Positions 18,357-27,626 of a stretch of 36,432 bases of DNA are shown here, piece after piece. A program made the position numbers and the translations under genes. The notes beneath the pieces were generated by a model, which saw only the letters and a program-made list of their open reading frames with translations, was not told the origin of the DNA and did no database searches. Numbering within the stretch: position 1 is the stretch's first letter; every line of letters begins with the position of its first letter. This DNA is from Desulfurivibrio sp. (lineage in GTDB: Bacteria; Desulfobacterota; Desulfobulbia; Desulfobulbales; Desulfurivibrionaceae). The stretch spans positions 1 to 36,432 of the forward strand of contig VMSS01000227.1 in NCBI GenBank assembly GCA_013791995.1. Direction: 5' to 3'.

Positions 18357-19160
18357 TCATCCCCCCAACGGCACCAGCTCCACCTCGCCCCAGGCGCCCA
18401 ATTCCTCGCCCCGAATAATGACCACCCCCAGAATACCCGGCACACCGGATGCCTTAGCCAGAGCGGATTCAAGGCTCTGGCCCGGAAGAACCGCGTTGCC
18501 GGCCAGGGTAGCCACCGCGTCCGCCAAGGCGGTATCCTTGGCCAGCACAGTGACGGAATCGGCCTCGCCCAGGCTCAGGGAATGTCCCACGGTGCCGGAC
18601 GAGGTGCAGATGCCGAGGGGCATGCACCTCGCTGGGATTTTTAAGCCCACCCGGTTGCTGAGCGGCGAGGTTCCGGCAAAGATGCCGACCACACTTTCCT
18701 GGTTGCGGCAAAAATAGATGTCGCCGCCGTTTTCCACCACCACCTCCCCTGCGCCCGCAGCCAAAAGATCCAGCCCGACATACTCGGCGATGGCCCCGGC
18801 CACTGCGGCCATGGGTCCAACATCCGCCGTGAGGCCTGCGCCGAGCATGGTCTTGACAATGGGCGGGGCCGTTGGATCGGCTGACAGGGGGCATAGGGAG
18901 GTAGCAAATTGCGGATGACGGGAAATATAGCTTTCCAACTGGCTGCGATACAGGAGAACTGCATCTTTGGCCATATCCCGCAGATCTTTTCCGGCAAGGA
19001 TCTGCAAATCCGTTTCCCTGATCCGCACCTCAAAACCGATCAGACCGCCGGGCGCAACACGACTTCGATAGGTTCTCTTCCGGTAGGAGCAGGGATCCGG
19101 GTGTTTCTTTTTTCTTTTGACGGTCACAGGATGGCTGGTATGGTGAGTGGTTAATTGCAT
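18357..19160 (-). CDS. UPF0280 family protein
   Basis: GAGLTADVGPMAAVAGAIAEYVG...VVENGGDIYF...GICTSSGTVGHSLSLGEADSVTVLAKDTALADAVAT. Confidence 0.88.
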   Translation of the reverse strand: MQLTTHHTSHPVTVKRKKKHPDPCSYRKRTYRSRVAPGGLIGFEVRIRETDLQILAGKDLRDMAKDAVLLYRSQLESYISRHPQFATSLCPLSADPTAPPIVKTMLGAGLTADVGPMAAVAGAIAEYVGLDLLAAGAGEVVVENGGDIYFCRNQESVVGIFAGTSPLSNRVGLKIPARCMPLGICTSSGTVGHSLSLGEADSVTVLAKDTALADAVATLAGNAVLPGQSLESALAKASGVPGILGVVIIRGEELGAWGEVELVPLGG

Positions 19161-19237
19161 TGGGTATTTGGCGGCAGTATAGCGGAGAACGGGACAGGGA
19201 GCAAGGATGATCCCCAAGCCCTGAAAGCAGGAGAAAA

Positions 19238-20596
19238 ATGGACAGCACCAGGCAGGCACGGCTCATTCTTTTTACCCGCTACCCGGAGCCGGGCCGGACA
19301 AAAACCCGCTTGATTCCCGCCTTGGGAGCCCAGGGCGCTGCCGCGCTCCAACGGCGGATGAGCGAAGCAATTGTCATCCATATGACGGAGTTTGCCGCCC
19401 AACATCCGGTTGTCCCGGAAATTCGCTATGCCGATGGAAGTCAGCAAGCCATGGAGACCTGGCTGAGCAACGACATCCCCTGCATACCCCAGGGCGAGGG
19501 AGATTTAGGCGACCGATTATGTCGGGCCTTTGCCCATGCCTTTGCCCAAGGCGACCGCCAGGTGGTGATTATTGGCGCCGACTGCCCCACCCTCACTCCT
19601 GCCCTCTTTGCCCAGGCCTTTGCTGCCCTGAATCATAAGGATCTGGTGATCGGGCCGGCCATGGACGGCGGGTATTATCTTGTTGGCCTCAGCCGACCAA
19701 CCCCGTCTCTTTTCTCGGATATCCCTTGGGGCAGCGGGGAGGTACTGCCTGCAACCCTGAAACAGGCAGAAGGCATGGCTCTCGGAACCCATATCCTGGA
19801 GACCCTTGCCGATGTTGACCGCCCGGAAGACCTGCGCCATTTCATCCCTGTTCAGCAGCAGCTTGAAAACAGACTGAAACAGCCGGGCTGTTACGACATC
19901 TCAATCATTATCCCGACTCTCAATGAGGCGGCTTGTATCGGCCAAACCGTGGCCGAGCTGGTCGAGCAGCCGGGGGTAGAGGTGATTGTGTCCGATGGCG
20001 GCAGCAGCGACCAAACCGTGACTCTGGCCACGGTGGCAGGGGCCAGGGTAATCCAGGCTCCGCTCGGGCGGGGAAACCAGCAGAACGTTGGGGCGCAAGC
20101 GGCACAAGGCAGAGTGCTGCTTTTTCTCCATGCAGACACCCGTTTGCCGGAGGGATTTGTGCCGGAAATTTGCGAAACCCTCGACAAACAGGGCATCGTC
20201 GCCGGCACCTTCCGCTTCGGTGTTGACGCCGCAGGCTGGCGGTTCCGACTGCTTGAGCTGTGCACCAATTGGCGGGCCTCCTGGTTCGGACTTCCCTATG
20301 GCGACCAGGGGCTGTTCCTGGCCGCCGCCCGGTTTCAGGCAATGGGAGGCTTCCGGGAGATTCCCTTGCTGGAGGACCTTGATCTGGTGCTTAGGTTGCG
20401 TAAAAAAGGACGTCTCGCCCTGCTCACAACTCCGGCCCTCACCTCTTCCCGGCGCTGGCAGCGCTTGGGATTTGTACGCACAACCGTGGTGAATCAGATG
20501 ATTTTACTCGGATTTTTTTTCGGAATCAGTCCGGACAGGCTTGCCCGCTGGTATGGCAGGGGCCAGGAGAACAATGGCAGGTTCTCTGGGAAGTAA
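19238..20596 (+). CDS. Fused DUF2064-type transferase + family 2-like glycosyltransferase (rSAM/selenodomain-associated transferase 1 and 2 types)
   Basis: N-half RLILFTRYPEPGRTKTRLIPALG...VVIIGADCPTL; C-half ISIIIPTLNEAACIGQTVAEL...VIVSDGGSSDQT...LHADTRLPEG. Confidence 0.88.
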   Translation: MDSTRQARLILFTRYPEPGRTKTRLIPALGAQGAAALQRRMSEAIVIHMTEFAAQHPVVPEIRYADGSQQAMETWLSNDIPCIPQGEGDLGDRLCRAFAHAFAQGDRQVVIIGADCPTLTPALFAQAFAALNHKDLVIGPAMDGGYYLVGLSRPTPSLFSDIPWGSGEVLPATLKQAEGMALGTHILETLADVDRPEDLRHFIPVQQQLENRLKQPGCYDISIIIPTLNEAACIGQTVAELVEQPGVEVIVSDGGSSDQTVTLATVAGARVIQAPLGRGNQQNVGAQAAQGRVLLFLHADTRLPEGFVPEICETLDKQGIVAGTFRFGVDAAGWRFRLLELCTNWRASWFGLPYGDQGLFLAAARFQAMGGFREIPLLEDLDLVLRLRKKGRLALLTTPALTSSRRWQRLGFVRTTVVNQMILLGFFFGISPDRLARWYGRGQENNGRFSGK

Positions 20597-21076
20597 GTAG
20601 CGCTGCAGATTTTGGTCCGGGACAGAGGAAAGCAGCATCCCGGAACTTTTAAACAAATAGGGCGAGGCCAGGGAATCGGTCATGAGCGGGTTGGTGTCTG
20701 CCAACAGCCCGGACATCGCCAAAAAAAGAACGGTGACAACCACCCCTGCCTTGACCAGACCGAAAATCCCGCCCATGAATCGGTCAAACCAGCCGAGAAG
20801 CGAGAGGCTCATGACCTTTTTGAGCACGTACCCCAGGGCCAGAACCCCAAAAAAGACCGCAAGAAAAAGCAGGGCGTAGGTTACAAGAAAAGAGATTTGG
20901 GGCGAAGGGATGAAGGAGGAAAGGCGTGGACTTATCTGTTCGTAATAGCGACCGGCAAAAATGTAGCCGAGAATGAGCGCGGCCAACGAGGCCATCTGCC
21001 GAATAAACCCGATCCAGATGCCGCGAACAAGAAAGAAGAGTATGATGGCGATGACGCCGAAATCAATTGCAGTCAT
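20504..21076 (-). CDS. CvpA family membrane protein
   Basis: MTAIDFGVIAIILFFLVRGIWIGFIRQMASLAALILGYIFAGRYYEQ; LLGWFDRFMGGIFGLVKAGVVV. Confidence 0.9.
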   Translation of the reverse strand: MTAIDFGVIAIILFFLVRGIWIGFIRQMASLAALILGYIFAGRYYEQISPRLSSFIPSPQISFLVTYALLFLAVFFGVLALGYVLKKVMSLSLLGWFDRFMGGIFGLVKAGVVVTVLFLAMSGLLADTNPLMTDSLASPYLFKSSGMLLSSVPDQNLQRYLLPREPAIVLLAPAIPAGKPVRTDSEKKSE

Positions 21077-21156
21077 GGTTGACCCCTGAGACATATTATT
21101 TAATGTTAACAGAAACTTGCATGCAAAATCAAGTTTTTTCATGAAAGGAGTGAACA

Positions 21157-21936
21157 ATGGCGTTTGCCCAAGCCATTTTTGAGCAATACTGGCCGTGCTG
21201 GCAGCAGCTTTTTGCTCCGACCACCCGGTTATACCTTGGGGGGGTGTCGCTTTCCGCTCTTGTCGAGGGAAATGGTTCTCTGCTGACCGAAATTGCCGAA
21301 AGATATTTGAGCACGGAAGAATTGGCTCGATGGAATGGTTTCAGCCAGGAAAAGCGACGCAACGAATGGCTGGGCGGACGGTTGGCCGCCAAATTGGCTG
21401 GCAGCGCGCTTCTGGGCGAGCCGGAAGCAGGCTGGCAAAACCTTGTAATCCGGACGGAAGAAGATGGCCGCCCCTATCTGACAGCTGAGGCCGGGAAAAT
21501 GGCTCCGTTCATCTCCATCTCCCATAGCGGGGTGCTGGCCGCAGCCCTGGCGGCAAACTGCCCCTGCGGGCTTGATATTCAGCTGACGGGCGAGAGAATC
21601 CACAGAGTCCGGGAACGCTTTGCCTTTCCCGATGAAGAAACTATTCTACAATCCTCTCTGGAAAAATCCTTTGCGGAAACAGAACGACTCACCATGCTGT
21701 GGGCGGCCAAGGAATCGGTGCGAAAAATGATCCGGTCCAGCCCCCTGCTCGGCCTGCTGGAGATCCGATTGCTTGCCGGGCATGGCGGACAAGGTACTCC
21801 GCAAGAACCGCTGTTGCTGACTTTTGCTTCGGGCAGAGAACCGGGTTCCTGCCCCCCAATTATTTCCGTGCTGTGTTTTTTTGCGGACAACCTGGCCTGG
21901 GCCATGGGTTGTCTTCCGAATATAACCAAGGAGTAG
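21157..21936 (+). CDS. 4'-phosphopantetheinyl transferase superfamily protein
   Basis: NEWLGGRLAAKLA; FISISHSGVLAAALAANCPCGLDIQ; LTMLWAAKESVRKM. Confidence 0.88.
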   Translation: MAFAQAIFEQYWPCWQQLFAPTTRLYLGGVSLSALVEGNGSLLTEIAERYLSTEELARWNGFSQEKRRNEWLGGRLAAKLAGSALLGEPEAGWQNLVIRTEEDGRPYLTAEAGKMAPFISISHSGVLAAALAANCPCGLDIQLTGERIHRVRERFAFPDEETILQSSLEKSFAETERLTMLWAAKESVRKMIRSSPLLGLLEIRLLAGHGGQGTPQEPLLLTFASGREPGSCPPIISVLCFFADNLAWAMGCLPNITKE

Positions 21937-21939
21937 CCC

Positions 21940-22620
21940 ATGGATCTCATGTCTTTTTTAAAACAGGTCCCGCTGTTCAGCGGCCTGACCGCCGAACAGT
22001 ATGACGAACTGGCCATGATCATCACCCTCCAGGACTATCGCCGCGGCCAGAGCATCTTTGCCGAAGGCGACCCAGGAACCGGATTTTATGTGGTCATGGA
22101 GGGTTTGGTCAAGATCTACAAGCTGTCCATGGAGGGCAAGGAACAAATCCTCCATATCTTCGGACCGGGGGAGCCCTTTGCCGAAGCCGCCGTCTTTATC
22201 GGCTCGACCTTCCCGGCCCATGCCCTGGCCCTGGAAAAAAGCCGGGCACTCTTCATCCCCCGCCGCGCCTTCATCGAGCTGATCCAGACCAATCCGGCCC
22301 TGGCAATGAACATGCTGGCGGCCCTGTCCATGCGGCTGAAAAAATTTGCCCACCTGATCGAAGATCTGTCGCTTAAAGAGGTGCCGGGGAGGGTGGCGGC
22401 TCATATTCTTTACCTCAGCACCCAGCAGGGAGACAGCGACACGGTGAAGCTCAACATCGGCAAGGCTCAACTGGCCAGCCTGCTGGGCACCATTCCGGAA
22501 ACCCTCTCCCGCATTCTGACAAAACTCTCCAAACAGGGCTTGATCGCCAGCGAAGGTTCGCAGATTACCATTCTGGATCGGGACGGCCTGGAAGATCTGG
22601 CCATGGGGGAAAAGCTGTAG
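21940..22620 (+). CDS. Crp/Fnr family transcriptional regulator
   Basis: Cyclic-nucleotide-binding-like fold (FAEGDPGTGFYVVMEGLVKIYKLSMEGKEQILHIFGPGEPFAEAAVF) and HTH (AQLASLLGTIPETLSRILTKLSKQGLI). Confidence 0.95.
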   Translation: MDLMSFLKQVPLFSGLTAEQYDELAMIITLQDYRRGQSIFAEGDPGTGFYVVMEGLVKIYKLSMEGKEQILHIFGPGEPFAEAAVFIGSTFPAHALALEKSRALFIPRRAFIELIQTNPALAMNMLAALSMRLKKFAHLIEDLSLKEVPGRVAAHILYLSTQQGDSDTVKLNIGKAQLASLLGTIPETLSRILTKLSKQGLIASEGSQITILDRDGLEDLAMGEKL

Positions 22621-22665
22621 ACAAGGAATAAATACGCAAACGACCTGCTTGGTGCCGGACATGGA

Positions 22666-22798
22666 GTAAACTGTTCAGCAGCGCCACAGATGCTAGGAAG
22701 AGGTCCGCGCAGTGTGCTGCCGCACACAAGCGGGCCGATGACAGCTAAGCGAGCACAGCGAGACTGCGACGCAGATGCGGTGCTGCTGGACAGTTTAC
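22666..22798 (+). repeat. Dispersed structured repeat, copy B
   Basis: Closing stem gtaaactgttcagcagc/gctgctggacagtttac; inner stem ggtccgc/gcgggcc; hairpin GTGTGC-tgcc-GCACAC; core GCGAGACTGCGACGCAGATG. Confidence 0.8.
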
Positions 22799-24909
22799 TG
22801 TTCCAGCCCGAACTCAAAGGCCATCCCGGTCTTTGCCAGGTGGCCGAGGATATTCTTGAGTCCTTGCAGGGTATCGACCTGAAAATTGACCTGCCAGGCA
22901 GAGGTGCGCGACGGTCGGCTGGAAAGCAGTTCGATCTCGCTGATCTTCATCTCTTCCGGAGCCACGCCCAGCATCATCAGGATACGGTTACGGGACGGGG
23001 CCTCCAGGATGAGGATGTTCTGCATCTTGGGCACCGCCGTTTCCTTGAGCCGCCAGCGCACTTCAACCAGGTCCTCCCGCTGGACGCGGAGTGAGGTGAT
23101 AGTAGAGCATTCCTTCTGGTGAATGGAGAGGCCGCGTTCGCTGAGCAACCCGTACAACACTTTTTCCGTGGGCACCGGGTTGCAGCACCGTGAAAATTTG
23201 ATGCAGGCAGGATCCAGGGTGGCAAGTTCTATACGGTTCAGGCTGCCGGTTGGAGGCAGCAAGGTTTCCTTGTCCGCGTACAGCCGATTTTTGATTTCGT
23301 TAATGAGTTCCCGCAACCGGAACCTGCCTTCGCCCAGCCCAAGAAAAAGATCCGGCAAATCCTTTGCCCCAAGGGGCGCCATGATGCTTCCCATACCGGT
23401 TTTTTCCAGGAGATCATAGGGCAGACCATAGCACTTGAGCTCCTGCCGAAGGATGCTTTCGCCGATCATGTGGGCCAAGGCCTCGCGCCGCTGGCGGAAC
23501 AATTTGGAAAGCTCCGCCCTGGCCTTGGGGGTCTGGCAGCGCTGCTGAATCTCCGGCTCGAAACGCACCGGATCTTTCTGGCAGATGATCTCCACCTGAT
23601 CACCGTCTTCAAGAAGGGCATCGGGCTCTACCTGCCGCTTGCCGATCTTGGCCTTGATGCAGCGCTTGCCCACATCCGTGTGCACTTTGAAGGCGAAATC
23701 CAGCACAATACTGTGGGCAGGCAGCTCAATCGGGTCCCCTTTGGGAGTGTAGGTGTATATAGCCTTCTTGCTGCTGACCGCGATCATCTCCCGGTAGGAG
23801 AGATCCTCGTCCGTCCCGAGAATATCCAGCATCTCCCGCAGTTCCACCTCAAAACTGCTGGGCACCGTCTTGTGAACAAACCATTCCCGCACCAGCCCGG
23901 TACGGGAGGAAGTGATCATTTCCTCGGTACGGATCTTGAACAGATAGTTGTGCCCCCTGATGTTGGCCCGGGTATGGAGGCTCCGGTAGCCGGTAGCCTT
24001 GGGGTTGGCGATGAAATCACGGATGGTTCTGGGGATGGGTGGATAATTCTGGTGAATGACGCCGAGAATCCGGTAACAGGTTTGGATGTCGTTGGCAACG
24101 ATGATGAATTCCAGTGGATTGGCGATGGTCTTGTGGAGAAGCTTGTGGGCCGGATCAAAATAGGCCCAGAGCCCCTTGGGATTGAGGCGGATTTCGTGGG
24201 TGATCCACACCTCCTTCATCCGATCCTCAAGGGTGCGCTTGATGGCAAGCACCTCTTCACTGCCTTGCAGCCGTTTGATTCCGGCCAGCACCTTCAGGCT
24301 CTGCCGCGGAAATTTATACATCAGGGCCAGGGTATACAACTCGCGCTTGATGTTGTTCAACCCCATGACCTTGGCCAGGGGCGCATAGATGTCCAGGGTT
24401 TCCTCGGCGATTTTCTGCCGCTTGTCCTTGGGCATGGAGCCCATGGTCCGCAGATTGTGCAGCCGGTCCGCCAGCTTGATCAACAGCACTTCAAGATGAG
24501 CGGCGGCTCCGGAAAAAAGCTTGCGGTGAACCAGCTTGTAAAAGGTCTGCTTGTTTCCGGAAAAATTGGCGATCTTGGTGCATGCATCCACGATAATTTC
24601 GATGTTTTTGCCGAATATCTCACCGATCACCTCGCTGGTCACTTCGGGCACATCCTCCACCGTATCGTGGAGCACGGCGGCGGCCAGCAGCTCCGGATCA
24701 CGGATTTCCAACTCCTCCACCAGGATTTTCGCCACCTGGAGGGGGTGGCTGACATAGACCTCGCCGGACTTGCGCCGCTGGCCCTGATGGGCGGAAACGG
24801 CAAAGGACAGCGCCTCCCAGAAAATCTTGGCCGGACCTTCCTGGCCGCCGATAACCTGCTCCATCCGTTCGCAATAGGCGGCTATGTTAAATTTTTTGGA
24901 AGGTGCCAT
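22795..24909 (-). CDS. RelA/SpoT (RSH) family bifunctional-type protein with HD, synthetase-like, TGS and ACT-like regions
   Basis: HD: RRKSGEVYVSHPLQVAKIL, AAVLHDTVEDVPEVTSEV; synthetase-like IRDFIANPKATGYRSLHTRANIRGHNYLFKIRTEEM; TGS IYTYTPKGDPIELPAHSIVLDFAFKVHTDVGKRC. Confidence 0.92.
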   Translation of the reverse strand: MAPSKKFNIAAYCERMEQVIGGQEGPAKIFWEALSFAVSAHQGQRRKSGEVYVSHPLQVAKILVEELEIRDPELLAAAVLHDTVEDVPEVTSEVIGEIFGKNIEIIVDACTKIANFSGNKQTFYKLVHRKLFSGAAAHLEVLLIKLADRLHNLRTMGSMPKDKRQKIAEETLDIYAPLAKVMGLNNIKRELYTLALMYKFPRQSLKVLAGIKRLQGSEEVLAIKRTLEDRMKEVWITHEIRLNPKGLWAYFDPAHKLLHKTIANPLEFIIVANDIQTCYRILGVIHQNYPPIPRTIRDFIANPKATGYRSLHTRANIRGHNYLFKIRTEEMITSSRTGLVREWFVHKTVPSSFEVELREMLDILGTDEDLSYREMIAVSSKKAIYTYTPKGDPIELPAHSIVLDFAFKVHTDVGKRCIKAKIGKRQVEPDALLEDGDQVEIICQKDPVRFEPEIQQRCQTPKARAELSKLFRQRREALAHMIGESILRQELKCYGLPYDLLEKTGMGSIMAPLGAKDLPDLFLGLGEGRFRLRELINEIKNRLYADKETLLPPTGSLNRIELATLDPACIKFSRCCNPVPTEKVLYGLLSERGLSIHQKECSTITSLRVQREDLVEVRWRLKETAVPKMQNILILEAPSRNRILMMLGVAPEEMKISEIELLSSRPSRTSAWQVNFQVDTLQGLKNILGHLAKTGMAFEFGLEQ

Positions 24910-24991
24910 GGGTAGTCGCTGTCTTTCTTATCCGGTTTTGGGTAATTTGATGCCCTGTCCCTGCAAATAAGGTACAATCTCAGTTATCAGG

Positions 24992-25007
24992 TAGTCTTAT
25001 AAGACTA
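24992..25007. promoter_or_regulatory. 16-bp perfect palindrome TAGTCTTATAAGACTA, possible operator between RSH gene and rnr
   Basis: Sequence is self-complementary; lies 83-98 nt upstream of the RSH start. Confidence 0.4.
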
Positions 25008-25103
25008 TTTCGTTCTCAACCCTTGTGCAATGATTTTCCATTTCTTTTAAAAAATAGCGTAACTATCCAGCGTGATGCTGGAATCAGATAAAAACCACAC
25101 AAT

Positions 25104-25215
25104 GTAACTGTTCGGCAATGCCGGCCAAAAGGCCTGTGAAGTGTGCTGTTGCACATGAGCAGGCTCATGACGGCTGAGCGAGACTAGCGAAGTAGATATG
25201 CTGCTGAACAGTTAC
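25104..25215 (+). repeat. Dispersed structured repeat, copy C
   Basis: Closing stem gtaactgttcggca/tgctgaacagttac; inner stem ggcctgt/gcaggct; hairpin GTGTGC-tgtt-GCACAT; core ATGACGGCTGAGCGAGACTAGCGAAGTAGAT. Confidence 0.8.
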
Positions 25216-25240
25216 ACAATAGCCGGGGAGAGGCACGCCT

Positions 25241-27556
25241 GTGACACGGAGAGGAAAGGTTTTTCACAGCAAACATGGTCGCCCGGGAAAACGACAGCGC
25301 GAAGGTGGCAGACCGCCCCGCCAACACCAGGAAGCACGCTTTGAAGGCGAGATCCTGGGCCGAATCTACACTGCGGAGATGCCGCTTTCCGCGCAGGACC
25401 TGCTTGAGGCCCTTGAGCTGAGCAAGAGCCACCGGCAGGAGGTGCTGGGGGTACTGGAGGATCTCTGCAGACGCAAGGTTCTTTCCTGCCGCAGAGACAC
25501 CTTTGCCCTGCGCAAGAGCGTGGAGCTGTTTGCCGGCCCGATCAGCGTGACCACCAAGGGGTATGGCTTTGTCGCTCCCACCGAGGCTCCGGCCGAACTG
25601 GAGATCGACCAGGACGTCTTTATCCCACCCGGCATGCTGGGCGGCGCAGCCCACAACGACAAGGTGCTGGTCCAATTGATGAGCCGCCGCCAGGGCCGTT
25701 ACGAGGGCAGGGTAATCGCGGTCCTGAACCGGGCTACCACCCGGCTGGTCGGGGTCTACATGGCCGGGGGCACTACCGGGCTGGTGACCCCGGAGGACAG
25801 TCGCTTCCCCTACAATCTGGTCATCCGTAAGGAGGACAGCCGGGGTGCCAAGAACGGCGACGCGGTGTTGGCCGAGGTCACCTCATTTGCTGCCGGGCAG
25901 CGCAACCTGGACGGCATCATCCTTGAGGTGCTGGGCAACCCCAAGGATATCCAGGTGCAGACCGAGATGGTCATCCGCAAGTTCGACCTGCCCCATCTCT
26001 TTACCCAAGAGGTCACCACGCAGGTGGAGGGGCTGGACCCGGAGGTGAAAATGACCCCCGGCCGCACCGACCTCCGGGGGGTGGTCCACGTAACCATCGA
26101 CGGAGAAACAGCCCGTGATTTTGATGATGCCGTGGCCATCGAACCCCTGAAAAATGGCTACCGGCTCTATGTCTCCATCGCCGATGTCAGCCATTATGTC
26201 CGGCCGCATACCCCGGTGGATGTGGAAGCGTACCAGCGCGGCACCAGCGTCTATTTTCCCACCCGGGTCATCCCCATGCTGCCGGAGCGGTTGTCCAACA
26301 ACCTCTGCAGCCTGGTTCCCAACGAGGACCGCTACACCTTCACCGCCATGCTCGATTTTGACGAGCACGGCAAGCGGCTGGGCAAACGCTTCATGAAAAG
26401 CATCATCCGCAGTCGGCATCGCCTCACCTACACCACGGTCAAACAGGTGCTGACGGACCGCGATCCCGCGGTACTGAGCCAGTACGCCGACATAATCCCG
26501 GCCCTGGAGATGATGGGCCGCCTGGCCCTGAGCCTGGAAAAACGACGGATCAAACGGGGAAGCATCGGCTTTGAACTGCCGGAGCCCTTGGCGGTACTGG
26601 GCGAAGACAACACCGTGCAGACCATCAAGCGGAGCGAACGCAATCAGGCCCACAAGCTCATCGAAGAGTTCATGCTGGCCGCCAACGAGGCGGTGGCCGA
26701 AACCCAGACCGAAGGCAAGATCGACTCCCTCTACCGGATCCACGAACCACCCGACCCGCTCAAGGTGGCCGAATTCACCGAGTTTGCCCAAAGCATGGGT
26801 TTGAATGTGGATGACGGCGACGGCTCGCCCAAGTGGTTCGGCCAAGTGCTGGCCATGGCCGCCGGCACCCCCCAGGAATACATCATCAGCAATCTCCTGC
26901 TCCGCACCATGCAGCAGGCCCGTTACTCCCAGCACAATCTCGGCCATTTCGGCCTGGCCGCCACCCACTACACCCATTTCACCTCCCCCATCCGGAGGTA
27001 TCCGGACCTCATGGTCCACCGGGCCCTGGCCGCAAGCCTGCAGAAAAAAGGAAAGGTTTTACCCGCCGGCGAGACGGTTTCCACCGAAGAGGCCGGCACC
27101 TTTCTCTCCAAACGGGAGCGGGTGGCTGTAGAGGCCGATCGGGAGATGATGGAACGGCTTCAGGTTCACTTCATGGCCGACAAAATCGACGAGACCTTTG
27201 AGGCCATTATTTCCGGAGTCACCTCCTTCGGCTTGTTTGTCGAACTGACCGAGGTGTTTGTCAACGGCGCCGTGCCCATCACCGAGATGCGGGATGACTA
27301 TTACGAACTGGAGGAGGGCCGCCACCGGCTCATCGGCCAGAGGACCAAAACCATCTTCCAGATCGGCGATCTGGTGCAGGTGCGGTTGACCAGCGTGGAA
27401 ATCCCTCGAAGACGGATCAATTTCAGCATTGAGGAAAAACTGGCCGGAGCCACGGACCTGGCCAAACCTGCCACGGGCAAGCGGGTGAAAGGGCCGACCA
27501 AAGACCGCAAAAAAGCCGCCGTCCAACCAAGGAAGCGTGCCGTCAAAGCAAAATGA
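25241..27556 (+). CDS. rnr: Ribonuclease R
   Basis: GTG start; cold-shock-like N-terminal domains, RNB catalytic VHVTIDGETARDFDDAVAIE, C-terminal S1 domain and basic tail. Confidence 0.93.
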   Translation: MTRRGKVFHSKHGRPGKRQREGGRPPRQHQEARFEGEILGRIYTAEMPLSAQDLLEALELSKSHRQEVLGVLEDLCRRKVLSCRRDTFALRKSVELFAGPISVTTKGYGFVAPTEAPAELEIDQDVFIPPGMLGGAAHNDKVLVQLMSRRQGRYEGRVIAVLNRATTRLVGVYMAGGTTGLVTPEDSRFPYNLVIRKEDSRGAKNGDAVLAEVTSFAAGQRNLDGIILEVLGNPKDIQVQTEMVIRKFDLPHLFTQEVTTQVEGLDPEVKMTPGRTDLRGVVHVTIDGETARDFDDAVAIEPLKNGYRLYVSIADVSHYVRPHTPVDVEAYQRGTSVYFPTRVIPMLPERLSNNLCSLVPNEDRYTFTAMLDFDEHGKRLGKRFMKSIIRSRHRLTYTTVKQVLTDRDPAVLSQYADIIPALEMMGRLALSLEKRRIKRGSIGFELPEPLAVLGEDNTVQTIKRSERNQAHKLIEEFMLAANEAVAETQTEGKIDSLYRIHEPPDPLKVAEFTEFAQSMGLNVDDGDGSPKWFGQVLAMAAGTPQEYIISNLLLRTMQQARYSQHNLGHFGLAATHYTHFTSPIRRYPDLMVHRALAASLQKKGKVLPAGETVSTEEAGTFLSKRERVAVEADREMMERLQVHFMADKIDETFEAIISGVTSFGLFVELTEVFVNGAVPITEMRDDYYELEEGRHRLIGQRTKTIFQIGDLVQVRLTSVEIPRRRINFSIEEKLAGATDLAKPATGKRVKGPTKDRKKAAVQPRKRAVKAK

Positions 27557-27626
27557 ACCAAGAGATGCAGGATATGGTGCAATATTCAGCTCGATGCCGG
27601 AATTGAACGAAAACCACTACATGCAA

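Noticed and set aside
23470-24915. 481-aa + strand ORF antisense to the RSH gene
   Set aside because: Shadow ORF of a well-supported RSH coding region in moderately high-GC DNA; no recognisable domains.
25883-27019. 378-aa - strand ORF inside rnr
   Set aside because: Antisense shadow of RNase R; His/Gly/Asp-rich low-information translation.
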